From assembly GCA_903918555.1 (NCBI GenBank), contig CAIXEV010000265.1, forward strand, positions 1 through 15,847: a stretch of DNA of 15,847 bases. Direction: 5' to 3'. The notes under the pieces were generated by a model. That model ran no database searches, was not told the origin of the DNA, and saw only the letters and a list, made by a program, of their open reading frames with translations. Both the position numbers and the translations under genes were made by a program. Positions 1-7,217 of the stretch are shown piece after piece (the stretch's first letter is position 1; the number at the start of each line of letters is the position of its first letter). The DNA is from an uncultured bacterium (GTDB lineage Bacteria > Planctomycetota > Phycisphaerae > Phycisphaerales > SM1A02).

Positions 1-516
1 CATCCGCATGCGGAAGCTCTGGAGCGGCGTGAGCTCGGCGGCGTGCTCGATGTGCAGGCCGAGCGTCTGGAAGACCTGGCGCACGCGCTCGTGCTCGGCG
101 CGCTCGAGGCTTTCGCGCGCGTACTGCTCGACATCGATCGCCCCGACGAGGTGGCCTTCGTCGTCGACGACGGGCAGCGCGAGCAGCTTCGACTTCGCGA
201 AGAGGTCGAGCGCCTCGTCGAACGAGGTGTGCATCGTGACCGGCACGACATCGCTCGTCATCACCTCGTGGATCCGCGCGTCCGGCGCCGAGAGCAGCAG
301 CGAACGGATCGACACCTGCCCCATCAGGCGGTCGTCGTCGTCAAGCGCGTAGACATAGACGACGGGATGGTCGATCGTGCGCGAACGGAGCTCGTCGATC
401 GCCTCCGCGATGGTCTGGTTCGCGTTCACGGCGGTCTGCACCGAGCGCAGTCCGTGGAGGACCGCCGCGGAGAGCGCGGAGTTCGCGGAGGGCTTTGGCG
501 GCCTCGCCTTGAGCAT
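1..516 (-). CDS. MgtE-like Mg2+ transporter, N-terminal CBS part (partial)
   Basis: The first 172 codons of a protein that runs off the left edge of the window. It holds a CBS pair: first repeat about residues 22-80 (QTIAEAIDELRSRTIDHPVV, then GQVSIRSLLL), second about 85-140 (VMTSDVVPVTMHTSFDEALD, then LPVVDDEGHLVGAID). After it comes ESLERAEHERVRQVFQTLG and finally LTPLQSFRMRM, which resembles the linker and first residues that lead into the transmembrane part of MgtE magnesium channels. In that family the CBS pair senses Mg2+ and gates the pore. The usual N domain of about 130 residues ahead of the CBS pair is missing: the in-frame stop at 568-570 is the end of the upstream gene, and the first ATG is 516. 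It lies 51 bases downstream of the CPBP gene on the same strand. MgtE is favoured over CorC/CNNM because of the linker; the membrane domain itself is out of view. Confidence 0.75.
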   Translation of the reverse strand, partial: MLKARPPKPSANSALSAAVLHGLRSVQTAVNANQTIAEAIDELRSRTIDHPVVYVYALDDDDRLMGQVSIRSLLLSAPDARIHEVMTSDVVPVTMHTSFDEALDLFAKSKLLALPVVDDEGHLVGAIDVEQYARESLERAEHERVRQVFQTLGLHIEHAAELTPLQSFRMRM

Positions 517-524
517 CGGGGAGG

Positions 525-530
525 AGCGTA
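525..530 (-). promoter_or_regulatory. -10-like element just before the MgtE-like gene
   Basis: TACGCT on the minus strand ends 8 bases before the ATG at 516, and no Shine-Dalgarno sequence is visible. Transcription from it would begin within a base or two of the start codon, giving a leaderless message. No convincing -35 hexamer is seen 16-18 bases upstream, so this is tentative. Confidence 0.3.
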
Positions 531-567
531 GCGCGACCCGCGGCGTTTGTGGGGCGACGCGGCAGCG

Positions 568-1389
568 TCAACCGGGCGCGGAGTCGATCGCGCGCGCGGC
601 GAGGAGCGCCGTCGCGATGTCGTAGAGCGCGTGGGTCGCCACCGCGATGCCGAAGCCGCGCAGCAGGAACAGGACGCCGAAGTAGACGCCGGCGGCGAGG
701 TAGAACGCGAACCGCTGCGCGATCAGCGATCCGTCCTCGGCGTGCAGCGGGTGGTAGACCGTGAACGCGAGCGCGCTCAGCCCGACCGCGATCGGGACGG
801 CGACCCGTCGGCTGAACTTGGCGAAATCGACGAGCGCCGCGAGCAGCACCCAGATCAGGAGCAGGCGGAAGACGAGCTCCTCGTAGATTCCCGCGCCGAT
901 CGACACGGCGATGCGCGCGCCGAGCGGAAGAGCCCCGAAGTCGTCGACGCCCGCGAGCGGCAGCGCGCGCACGGCCACCTGCGCGAGCACGAGGAGCGGC
1001 ACCACCAGCGCCACGCTCTCGAGGTACATGCGGCCCACGACGCCGAGGTCGACGATCCACGGCCCCCGCTGCGCCGCGTGCCAGCCGACGAGGATCGCGA
1101 CGAGCAGCACGCCCGGAAGCGACAGCGCGGCGGCGTCGAACCCGAACGCATCGAAGAGACGCAGGATCCCCAGGTGCGCGCCGTTGGTGACGAGCCCCTC
1201 GGGCGAGCGCAGCACGCGCACGAGCTCGTACTCGTAGAGCGCGATGAACGGCAGCAGGAAGAAGAGGATCTCGAGCGGGCGCCGCGAGGCGTCGAAGTAG
1301 CCCTGCGAGACGAAGTCGGAAAGCGACGACCCGCCGCGCGCCGCGAAGGCGAGGGCGGGTCGGTTGCTTTGGTTTCGGCGTTCGGCCAT
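568..1389 (-). CDS. CPBP family intramembrane metalloprotease
   Basis: A 273-residue multi-pass membrane protein of the CPBP (CAAX protease and bacteriocin-processing, Abi/Rce1-like) family. The three family motifs are intact and in order: EELVFR with E170, E171 and R175, FTVYH with F209 and H213, and HALYD with H253 and D257. These residues form the glutamate/histidine metal site inside the membrane. Hydrophobic segments are near residues 39-58, 88-104, 124-142, 160-188, 198-212 and 226-245. The start at ATG 1389 follows a basic N-terminus; an upstream in-frame start at 1488 would add 33 low-complexity Arg/Ser residues and run into the hairpin behind rpsT, so I reject it. The substrate is unknown; bacterial members are linked to peptide processing, immunity or membrane-protein anchoring. 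It sits between rpsT and the MgtE-like gene on the same strand. Confidence 0.85.
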   Translation of the reverse strand: MAERRNQSNRPALAFAARGGSSLSDFVSQGYFDASRRPLEILFFLLPFIALYEYELVRVLRSPEGLVTNGAHLGILRLFDAFGFDAAALSLPGVLLVAILVGWHAAQRGPWIVDLGVVGRMYLESVALVVPLLVLAQVAVRALPLAGVDDFGALPLGARIAVSIGAGIYEELVFRLLLIWVLLAALVDFAKFSRRVAVPIAVGLSALAFTVYHPLHAEDGSLIAQRFAFYLAAGVYFGVLFLLRGFGIAVATHALYDIATALLAARAIDSAPG

Positions 1390-1451
1390 GCGGGGAGCGC
1401 TCGGCGCAGCCTGCGGGCATCGTCCACGCGAACGAAGCGATGATCCCATGC

Positions 1452-1495
1452 GTGACGACCTCGCGGAGCGATGGCTCCGAGAGGTCAACCGTCAC
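1452..1495 (-). terminator. Long hairpin behind rpsT, probable terminator or 3'-end structure
   Basis: Starting 7 bases after the rpsT stop codon, three stems nest perfectly: GTGAC (1452-1456) with GTCAC (1491-1495), GACCTC (1457-1462) with GAGGTC (1481-1486), and CGGAG (1464-1468) with CTCCG (1475-1479), with a 6-base loop. That is 16 base pairs interrupted only by a 4-base bulge and a single mismatch. No T tract follows on the minus strand, so it is either a T-less terminator, as often proposed in GC-rich genomes, or an RNA-stabilising 3' end. Confidence 0.5.
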
Positions 1496-1502
1496 GCGGC
1501 GA

Positions 1503-1772
1503 TCACTTCTTCTTCAGCGCCGAGACCTTCGCAGCCATACGGCTCTTGCGACGCGCGGCGGTGTTCTTGTGGATCGTGCCGGTGGCGGCGATCTTGTCGA
1601 GCGTGCGCGCGGCCTTGCGCATTTCCTTCTCGGCGGCCGCGGCATCGCCGCTGGCAACGGCCTTCAGGAAGTCGCCGGTGTCGTTCTTGATGCGACGCTT
1701 GCGCCACAGGTTGCGGGCGTTGCTCTTGGCGCTCTGACGAACACGCTTCTTGGCTGATTCGGTATTTGGCAC
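1503..1772 (-). CDS. rpsT: 30S ribosomal protein S20
   Basis: Eighty-nine residues, the normal length for bS20, and strongly basic. The N-terminus MPNTESAKKRVRQSAKSN, the central NARNLWRKRRIKN and the C-terminal GTIHKNTAARRKSRMA are the conserved family blocks; the C-terminal helix contacts 16S rRNA helices 9 and 44 in the small subunit. The start codon is GTG (1770-1772), supported by the AGGA ribosome-binding sequence about 7 bases upstream and by exact agreement with the conserved MPN start. It is monocistronic at its 5' side: the FIST gene lies divergently 242 bases away, with a likely promoter between. A strong hairpin follows its stop codon. Confidence 0.97.
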   Translation of the reverse strand: MPNTESAKKRVRQSAKSNARNLWRKRRIKNDTGDFLKAVASGDAAAAEKEMRKAARTLDKIAATGTIHKNTAARRKSRMAAKVSALKKK

Positions 1773-1837
1773 GGTCGTTCCTGTCGCTTGCGGTTGACGC
1801 GTCGGCGCACGGCGGCGCCTTGCGGAGTGAATCGGGA

Positions 1838-1866
1838 ATGATGCCGAAATCGGCCGCGGTTTGCAA
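1838..1866 (-). promoter_or_regulatory. Candidate sigma70-type promoter of rpsT
   Basis: On the minus strand TTGCAA (1861-1866) and CATCAT (1838-1843) are separated by 17 bases. Each hexamer matches the consensus at four of six positions. The predicted transcript start near 1831 leaves a leader of about 58 bases before the GTG start of rpsT. Spacing and location are good, the hexamers are moderate. Confidence 0.4.
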
Positions 1867-2014
1867 GTCGCGGTCGTCCGAGACCTTGGGCAGGACCCCG
1901 ACGGGCCGCCCGGACGGGTTTCGGACAGGCAGATTGTCTTGTTGCAGAGGCGGGAATCGGACCGAAGTTCGGAGAGATCCGCGACCTACGCGCGGAAGCC
2001 CCGTGCATACTGCC

Positions 2015-3259
2015 ATGCGCGTGAACCGGACCCGCACCCCTGCAGCGATCTCAGCGCGATCCGAGCACACGGACAGCCGCGAGGCCGCACGCGAACTTGC
2101 CGCCGAACTCCGGGCAGGCACGCTCGTCCGCCCCGACCTCCTCGTGGTGTTCGGCTCGTTTCATCATCGCGCGCTGTTCTCGGACGCACTCGACATCCTC
2201 CGCTCCGAGCTGCACCCGTCGCACCTCCTCGCCTGCACCGCGCGCAGCGTGATCGCCGACGAGTTCGAGCTCGAGGCAGGCCACGGGATGTCCGCGATCG
2301 CGCTGTCGCTGCCCGGCGTCGTCGCGCGGCCGTTCTGGTTCGATGTCACCGACGGCCCGCCCGCCGTCTGGTCCGACTCGTTCATCCGCGAACGCGTCGC
2401 GCTTGCGCCCGATGAAGGCGACGCGCTCGGCGTGCTGCCCCACTGCGGCACGCTGATGCTCTCCGACCCGTTCTCGATTCACACCGGACAGGTCGCCGCC
2501 GCCATCGATCGCGCCGCCGGACCCGCAGGCGCGCGCATCATCGGCGGCGTCGCGAGCGGCGCGAGCCACGCGGGGCTCAATGTCCTCGCCGTCGACCGCC
2601 GCATCGCGCACATGGGCGTCGTCGGCCTCACGCTCTTCGGCGACCTCAGCCTCGACTGCGTGTCGAGCAGCGGATGCCGGCCGGTCGGCCCGCCGTTCGT
2701 CGTCACCAAGGCGAAGGACAATCAGATTCTCGAGCTCGGCGGTCGACCCGCGCTGAAGGCCGCGCAGTCGATGGCGGAATCGCTTCCCGAGGCCGAACGC
2801 GAACGATTCTCGCAGGGGCTGCTCGTCGGCATCGCGGTCAACGCCGCGAAGCCACGCCTCGGCCGCGGCGACTTCCTCGTCCGCGCCGTGCAGGGCCTCG
2901 ACGCCGAACGCGGCGTGATCGCGCTCCCCGAGCCGATCGCGGTCGGCTCGACGATCCAGTTCCAGGTGCGCGACGCGTCGACCGCCCACGAGGACCTCGA
3001 CATGCTCCTCGACAAGGAGATGCTCAAGGAGCCGCCCGCCGCGGCGCTGGTCTTCGCCTGCCACCTGCGCGGGTCGCGCCTGTTCGGGTCCGGCGAGCAC
3101 GACGCAGCGCTGATTTCCCGCCGTCTTCGCGGAATTCCGGCCGCCGGCTTCCACTGCGCCGGCGAGGTCGCGCCCATCGGGCCGCGCTCCTACCTGAACT
3201 CGCAAACCACTGCAATCGCGCTGTTTCGCGCAGGTCGGCATCGGACCGCCGTCGTCTGA
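2015..3259 (+). CDS. FIST (N and C) domain protein
   Basis: A 414-residue protein made only of a FIST sensory module. The N-terminal part has the family pattern PDLLVVFGSFHHRALFSDAL, then an HLLACTARSVI segment and DPFSIHTGQVAAAID; the middle has RIIGGVASGASHAGLN, and the C-terminal part ends with ACHLRGSRLFGSGEHDAALI and IPAAGFHCAGEVAPIG, matching the typical FIST_C ending where a small-molecule site is proposed. FIST domains are thought to bind small ligands such as amino acids and are usually fused to signalling outputs; here no output domain is attached. It is cytoplasmic with no signal peptide. ATG 2015 is preferred because the upstream open frame is non-conserved leader; GTG 2021 is a possible alternative. 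A CATACT element lies 3 bases before the ATG. The ligand and role are unknown. Confidence 0.85.
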   Translation: MRVNRTRTPAAISARSEHTDSREAARELAAELRAGTLVRPDLLVVFGSFHHRALFSDALDILRSELHPSHLLACTARSVIADEFELEAGHGMSAIALSLPGVVARPFWFDVTDGPPAVWSDSFIRERVALAPDEGDALGVLPHCGTLMLSDPFSIHTGQVAAAIDRAAGPAGARIIGGVASGASHAGLNVLAVDRRIAHMGVVGLTLFGDLSLDCVSSSGCRPVGPPFVVTKAKDNQILELGGRPALKAAQSMAESLPEAERERFSQGLLVGIAVNAAKPRLGRGDFLVRAVQGLDAERGVIALPEPIAVGSTIQFQVRDASTAHEDLDMLLDKEMLKEPPAAALVFACHLRGSRLFGSGEHDAALISRRLRGIPAAGFHCAGEVAPIGPRSYLNSQTTAIALFRAGRHRTAVV

Positions 3260-3278
3260 CGAGGCCCCGCCAAACGCT

Positions 3279-3298
3279 CCGGGCGCCCGCCCGCCCGG
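3279..3298 (+). terminator. Hairpin behind the FIST gene
   Basis: CCGGGCG (3279-3285) pairs fully with CGCCCGG (3292-3298) around a 6-base loop, 19 bases after the FIST stop. It is C-rich downstream with no T tract, so termination strength is uncertain. It precedes the promoter of the next gene, which fits a transcript boundary. Confidence 0.4.
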
Positions 3299-3329
3299 CC
3301 CGCCCCCTTCACCTGCGCAGAGAGAGTGA

Positions 3330-3358
3330 TTGACGGGAGCGGCCAAAGACCCGATACT
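3330..3358 (+). promoter_or_regulatory. Sigma70-type promoter of the coiled-coil gene
   Basis: TTGACG (3330-3335), a 17-base spacer, then GATACT (3353-3358). The -35 matches five of six consensus bases and the -10 four of six. Transcription would start near 3365, giving a 30-base leader that contains the GGAG ribosome-binding site at 3383-3386, 8 bases before ATG 3395. It is among the best promoter matches I found in the window and probably drives the following acyltransferase gene too. Confidence 0.65.
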
Positions 3359-3394
3359 CCGCGCCTCGGGTCTCGGGCCCATGGAGCTTTGCTG

Positions 3395-4750
3395 ATGTCG
3401 TCTCGTACTTCCACTGGCGTGATCGTCGCACTGGTCGTGTTTGTCGTGCTGAGCGTCGCGCTGCTCGCGATCTCGATCATCCTCTACACCGGCAAGGACG
3501 CGGCCGAGAAGCGCGAGAACGAGGCCAAGGCCGAACTCAGCGCGGTCATCACCGCCTCGGAACTCAGCAGCAGCGATGTCCAGGCCATGCGCCAGGGCCT
3601 CGGCAGCAGCAGCCTCTTCTCGAAGGTCTCCGAGGACAGCGCGGCCGTCAGCCGCTTCGTCACCGGCGACAGCGCCGCGAACCTTCCGAAGATGCGCGCC
3701 GACCTCGGCCTCGGTGAGAACGACACCGTCCGCGACGCGATGCGCAAACTGACGCAGGACCGCGACGCGCGCACCCAGGAGGCCGCGAGCCTCAAGACGC
3801 GTTCGGCCGACCTCGACAAGGAAGTGCAGGCCCTCAAGGCGAAGCTCGCCGAGGCCGACAAGGCCCGTCAGGAGGCGCTTGCCAAGGTGACCGCCTCGAT
3901 CGAGAGCTACAAGACCGCGGCCGACGGCTACCGCAACGAGTTCGACTCCGCGAAGGCCGCGCTCGACCAGACCCGCGCCGACATGGAGTCGCGCTTCGCG
4001 AGCGAGACCGGCGCGCTCCAGACCGAGCTCGATGGCCTCCGCGCCGAGCGCTCGGTGCTCGACCAGCGCATCGCCTCGCTCCAGCGCAAGGTCGAGGCCA
4101 CCTCGACCAAGGCCGCGAACCCGGCCGCGATGGTCGACGCGCGCGTCGTCGACATCGACGCCAAGACCGGCACCCTCTTCATCGACATCGGCTCGAACAA
4201 GCGCGTCGTGCCGGGCATGACCTTCGAGGTCTTCGACGACGCCGCCGGCATCGTCGCCGCCGCCGACAGCGGTTCGCGCGGCAAGGCCAGCGTCCAGGTC
4301 ATCAAGGTCGGCGACACCACCTCGACCTGCCGCGTGCTCCGCGGCGCCGCGAGCCGCCCGATCGTGAAGGACGATGTCCTCGCGAACGCCGTGTTCAACC
4401 CCGAGTACACCTTCAAGTTCCTCGTGCACGGCAAGTTCGACGCCAACGGCGACGGCAAGGCCACCACGGGCGAAGCCGACTATGTGAAGAGCCGCATCAA
4501 GGAATGGGGCGGCGAAGTGGTCGAAGGCAACACCCTCACGGGCGACCTCGACTTCCTCGTCCTCGGCGTGGTGCCCCCGATGCCGGTGGCGCTCCCGTCG
4601 GATGCGACCGAGGCGCAGACGCTCTCCTACACCGAGCAGCGCGCGGCCCGCGAGCTGTACGACGGCCTCTTCCGCACCGCTTCCGACGCCGAGATCCCCG
4701 TCCTCAACTGGACGCGCTTCGAGGCGCTCACGGGAACCGTCAACCGCTGA
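3395..4750 (+). CDS. Membrane-anchored coiled-coil protein with beta domain and BRCT-like C-terminal region
   Basis: A 451-residue protein I cannot assign to a named family. Residues 9-31 form one hydrophobic segment after a short N-terminus. Residues 35-100 are Ala/Ser-rich, and residues 115-240 form a long heptad-rich coiled coil. About 248-325 is a beta-rich domain (ARVVDIDAKTGTLFIDIGS, then VVPGMTFEVFD) resembling the small barrels found in MreC- or FlgT-like envelope proteins. About 338-395 looks like a BRCT fold (FKFLVHGKF, IKEWGGEVVEG, DLDFLVLG), and within it residues 349-360 match an EF-hand loop (D349, N351, D353, G354, T357, E360). Start chosen at ATG 3395 with GGAG 8 bases upstream and a clear promoter. 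It precedes the acyltransferase gene by 21 bases, probably co-transcribed, which hints at an envelope role. The function is not known. Confidence 0.8.
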   Translation: MSSRTSTGVIVALVVFVVLSVALLAISIILYTGKDAAEKRENEAKAELSAVITASELSSSDVQAMRQGLGSSSLFSKVSEDSAAVSRFVTGDSAANLPKMRADLGLGENDTVRDAMRKLTQDRDARTQEAASLKTRSADLDKEVQALKAKLAEADKARQEALAKVTASIESYKTAADGYRNEFDSAKAALDQTRADMESRFASETGALQTELDGLRAERSVLDQRIASLQRKVEATSTKAANPAAMVDARVVDIDAKTGTLFIDIGSNKRVVPGMTFEVFDDAAGIVAAADSGSRGKASVQVIKVGDTTSTCRVLRGAASRPIVKDDVLANAVFNPEYTFKFLVHGKFDANGDGKATTGEADYVKSRIKEWGGEVVEGNTLTGDLDFLVLGVVPPMPVALPSDATEAQTLSYTEQRAARELYDGLFRTASDAEIPVLNWTRFEALTGTVNR

Positions 4751-4771
4751 CGGCTTCCGCGGCGCAAGATC

Positions 4772-5842
4772 GTGTCGCTTCCAATAGAACTCGCTCAATA
4801 CGCGGCGGCCAGAACGGTCGCCGCGTTGTTTTCTCCGTTCGATCCCGAGCAGAACATGGAGACGGCGCGCCTCGTCGGGCGCGTGTACGCGCGCTGCTCC
4901 GCGAAGCGGCGCGAGCGCGCGCGCAGCGGCGTGGCGCGCGCGTTCCCGTCGATGCCGATCGAGCTGCAGCGGCAGATCGTCGACACATCGATCGGCCACA
5001 TGTTCGGCCTCTTCATGGTCGACGCGTTCGCGATGCCGCGCGTGGTCGGGCATGAGAACTGGCAGGAGCGCGTGAAGCTCGGCAATGTCGGGCGCGCGAT
5101 GAAGCATCTCACGAGCGACCGCCCCGCCCTGTTCGTGACGGGCCATGTCGGCAACTGGGAGATCCTCGGCTATGTGCTCGCGCTCGTCGGCTTCGAGATG
5201 ACAGCGCTCGCGCGTCCGCTCGACAACCGCTTCCTCAACGACTGGCTGCTCGGCGTGCGCCAGAAGACCGGCCTCAAGGTCATCACCAAGTGGGGCGCGA
5301 CCGACGAGATCCAGAAGGTGATCGAGTCGGGCGGCAAGGTCGGCTTCATCGCCGACCAGAACGCGGGCGCGGACGGCCTGTTCGTGCCGTTCTTCTCGCG
5401 GCTCGCGTCTACCTACAAGTCGATTCCCCTGCTCGCGCTGCGCTACGAGCTGCCGATCGTGTGCGGATACGCGCGGCGCCTCGACGGCGCGTTCCGCTAC
5501 GAGCTGCGCGTGACCGATGTCATCGAGCCGGCCGACTGGGCCGACGCAGACGACCCGATGCTCTATGTCGGCGCGCGCTTCAACCGCGCGATCGAGTGGA
5601 TGATCCGCGAGAGCCCCGACCAGTATCTCTGGGTGCACCGGCGCTGGAACTCGCGCCCGAAGCACGAGCGCGAGGGCGAACCGATGCCCGCGCGCCTCGC
5701 GCGCAAGCTCGAGGCGCTTCCGTGGATGACCCCCGCCCTGCTTGCGGAGCTCGCGAAACCGCTGGGCGAACCCGTCGATCCTGCGGCGCTTCGCACCGAA
5801 GGCGCACCGCGCGCGATCGACCCGCGCTACCGTGTGCCCTGA
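4772..5842 (+). CDS. Lysophospholipid / lipid A acyltransferase (LpxL/HtrB family)
   Basis: A 356-residue member of the LpxL/HtrB/WaaM acyltransferase family, which moves an acyl chain from acyl-ACP to the lipid A precursor at the inner membrane. Catalytic motif GHVGNWE at 124-130 gives the His-X4-Glu pair H125 and E130. DQNAGADGLFVPFF at 195-208 is the second conserved block, with D195 and Q196, and YLWVHRRWNSRP at 285-296 is the conserved end block. Length is slightly above the usual 290-320 residues because of a C-terminal extension of about 55 residues. The start is GTG 4772, 21 bases after the preceding stop; no strong ribosome-binding site is seen. No typical N-terminal transmembrane helix is obvious, only an amphipathic segment (residues 8-21). 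Whether the acceptor is lipid A or another lipid cannot be told from sequence; the nearby PagL-like and lptB genes favour lipid A. Confidence 0.85.
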   Translation: MSLPIELAQYAAARTVAALFSPFDPEQNMETARLVGRVYARCSAKRRERARSGVARAFPSMPIELQRQIVDTSIGHMFGLFMVDAFAMPRVVGHENWQERVKLGNVGRAMKHLTSDRPALFVTGHVGNWEILGYVLALVGFEMTALARPLDNRFLNDWLLGVRQKTGLKVITKWGATDEIQKVIESGGKVGFIADQNAGADGLFVPFFSRLASTYKSIPLLALRYELPIVCGYARRLDGAFRYELRVTDVIEPADWADADDPMLYVGARFNRAIEWMIRESPDQYLWVHRRWNSRPKHEREGEPMPARLARKLEALPWMTPALLAELAKPLGEPVDPAALRTEGAPRAIDPRYRVP

Positions 5843-5849
5843 GGCCACC

Positions 5850-6233
5850 ATGCCGAACCGCTTCGCGAACCGCACCATCGCCATCGTCGACGACGATCCC
5901 GACATCCTGCAGTCGATGGAGCTCGCGTTCCGCCACGAGGGCGCGCGCGTCGTGACCGCGACCGACGGCCTCGGCGGGCTCCACCTCGTGCGCGAGGAGA
6001 AGCCGGACCTCCTCGTCCTCGACATGATGCTGCCGCGCAGCTCGGGGCTCCTTGTCCTCGAGAAGATGCAGGAGGAAGGGCTCTCCCTCCCCGTCATCAT
6101 GGTCACCGCCAACCAGGGCAAGCGCCACCGCGAGTTCGCGCTCGGCGTGGGCGCGAGCCGCTATCTCCTGAAGCCGATCTCGCTTGTCCGCCTGCTTGAG
6201 ACCGCAGAGGGCCTTCTCGCGACGGGCGCGTGA
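5850..6233 (+). CDS. Stand-alone response-regulator receiver protein
   Basis: A 127-residue protein that is only a CheY-like receiver domain. The acidic pair is D14 and D15 (IAIVDDDPDIL), the phospho-acceptor is D58 (LLVLDMMLPRSSG), the switch threonine is T86 (VIMVTANQG) and the conserved lysine is K108 (YLLKP), so it should be phosphorylatable. No output domain or partner kinase is in the window. It starts 7 bases after the acyltransferase stop, with GAGG 5 bases before ATG 5850, so it is likely translated from the same transcript. Such proteins act as phosphorelay shuttles or by binding a target; the partner is unknown. Confidence 0.9.
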   Translation: MPNRFANRTIAIVDDDPDILQSMELAFRHEGARVVTATDGLGGLHLVREEKPDLLVLDMMLPRSSGLLVLEKMQEEGLSLPVIMVTANQGKRHREFALGVGASRYLLKPISLVRLLETAEGLLATGA

Positions 6234-6305
6234 CCGGAGAGGCGCCGTTCCCCTGCTGACCTTCGGCTATTCTTGACGCACACGCCGCGCGGCGCCGAGC
6301 CCTCC

Positions 6306-6677
6306 ATGCGCTACACCATCCACAAGATCCGTCCGAAGCGCGATGGCGGCGGCATGCTCCCGCTCGGCACCCGCTCGGAGGTCGTGGCTGCGTTCGCGCG
6401 CATGAACACGGCGCCCGATGCGGATGGCAGCCGGTTCCTCTTCGGCCCCGGCATGCGGGTCGAGCTCGCGCTCGACCTCGAATCTCCGAGCCGCGCCACG
6501 GTGCTCTCCGCCGAAGTGAAGGTCGCCGAGGAAGAGCTCTTCGAGATCATCTTCCAAGGCACGCAGCAGGAGTTTCCCGGCCTGCTCGCGAAGACGATCC
6601 GTCGTCACGGATGGCATCTCCTCAACCTCGAGACGGGTTCGTGCTACCCGCCGATGCCGGTCGAGGATGATGACTGA
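6306..6677 (+). CDS. Small conserved-looking protein of unknown function
   Basis: A 123-residue soluble protein I do not recognise. It starts MRYTIHKIRPKRDGGGMLPL and has a predicted helix-strand mixture with a strand-rich middle (MRVELALDLES, ATVLSAEVKVAEEELFEIIF) and an acidic C-terminus (PVEDDD). There is no signal peptide or membrane segment. Start at ATG 6306; an alternative TTG at 6273 lies in frame but overlaps a TATTCT element (6268-6273) that could be a -10 box. Codon use is the same as the neighbouring genes and it sits between a receiver protein and another small protein on the same strand. A link to the receiver as its partner is possible but only by proximity. Confidence 0.7.
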   Translation: MRYTIHKIRPKRDGGGMLPLGTRSEVVAAFARMNTAPDADGSRFLFGPGMRVELALDLESPSRATVLSAEVKVAEEELFEIIFQGTQQEFPGLLAKTIRRHGWHLLNLETGSCYPPMPVEDDD

Positions 6678-6716
6678 GCTGGATGAACACCGGTCCGCGC
6701 GAAGGAGCGCCACACG

Positions 6717-7073
6717 ATGAGCGACGCTGCGAATGAAATCGACAACTCCGACCCCGCGCGGCTTCGCGAAGGCGTGGCCCGCGCCGTCGATTTCCGCGGC
6801 GATGTGACGATCGTCACCACCGACGGTCGCACCGTGACGGGCTACGCGTTCGACGCGCGGCTCGCTGCGACGCCCAGCGCGGCGACCGACGAGATCCGCG
6901 TGCTGCCCGCCGACTCGAATGACCGCGTGGGCGTGCCCCTCGCGTCGATCAAGAGCCTCGCCTTCACCGGCAAGGACGCAGCGAGCGGCAAGAGCTGGGA
7001 GAGCTGGATCCGCCGCTACGCCGCGAAGAAGCTCGCGGGCGAGGCGGCCAGCATCGAGTCGGAAGCGCTCTGA
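6717..7073 (+). CDS. Small protein of unknown function with an Sm-like strand pattern
   Basis: A 118-residue protein with no family that I can name. Residues 28-85 alternate as strands (DVTIVTTDGRTVTGYAFDA, then EIRVLPADSNDRVGVPLASI, then IKSLAFTGKDAA) in a way that recalls small SH3/Sm-like barrels, where a strand is followed by a Gly turn and V-G-Y. The C-terminal third, KSWESWIRRYAAKKLAGEA, is an aromatic and basic amphipathic helix. AAGGAG (6702-6707) 9 bases before ATG 6717 is among the best ribosome-binding sites in the window, so it is almost certainly translated. It lies 39 bases after the preceding stop on the same strand. Function is unknown; an RNA- or ligand-binding barrel is only a guess. 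Confidence 0.75.
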   Translation: MSDAANEIDNSDPARLREGVARAVDFRGDVTIVTTDGRTVTGYAFDARLAATPSAATDEIRVLPADSNDRVGVPLASIKSLAFTGKDAASGKSWESWIRRYAAKKLAGEAASIESEAL

Positions 7074-7167
7074 TCGCGAATCTCACCGCGGCGTCCTGTA
7101 TGGCGCCTGCGGAGAGCACGCCACGGGCGATTTTGTTCTCGGGCGTGTGGAAGGCGGAGGCCGAGAC

Positions 7168-7196
7168 TTGCCGTGGCCCTCCTTCCCTGCCATGAT
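7168..7196 (+). promoter_or_regulatory. Candidate promoter of the 131-residue protein gene
   Basis: TTGCCG (7168-7173), a 17-base spacer and CATGAT (7191-7196), each four of six consensus matches. It lies in the 144-base gap between two plus-strand genes and predicts a leader of about 15 bases before ATG 7218. Confidence 0.4.
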
Positions 7197-7217
7197 TTGC
7201 CCCTCAGTGATCCTCCT

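Noticed and set aside
1766..2014. Upstream extension of the FIST protein to an earlier ATG
   Set aside because: The added 83 residues are low-complexity and Arg-rich, and they overlap the rpsT start and its promoter.
2051..6121. A very long open frame on the minus strand (over 1,300 codons) opposite the FIST, coiled-coil, acyltransferase and receiver genes
   Set aside because: It is the mirror of GC-rich coding sequence: its translation is Arg/Ala/His/Glu-rich with no domain, and the four plus-strand genes beneath it all have family motifs or clear translation signals.
6268..6273. TATTCT before the 123-residue protein gene as a promoter
   Set aside because: No -35 partner was found at 16-18 bases, so I did not list it as a feature of its own.
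7074..7217. A possible small gene in the gap
   Set aside because: No frame with a ribosome-binding site and sensible composition was found; only the candidate promoter is supported.
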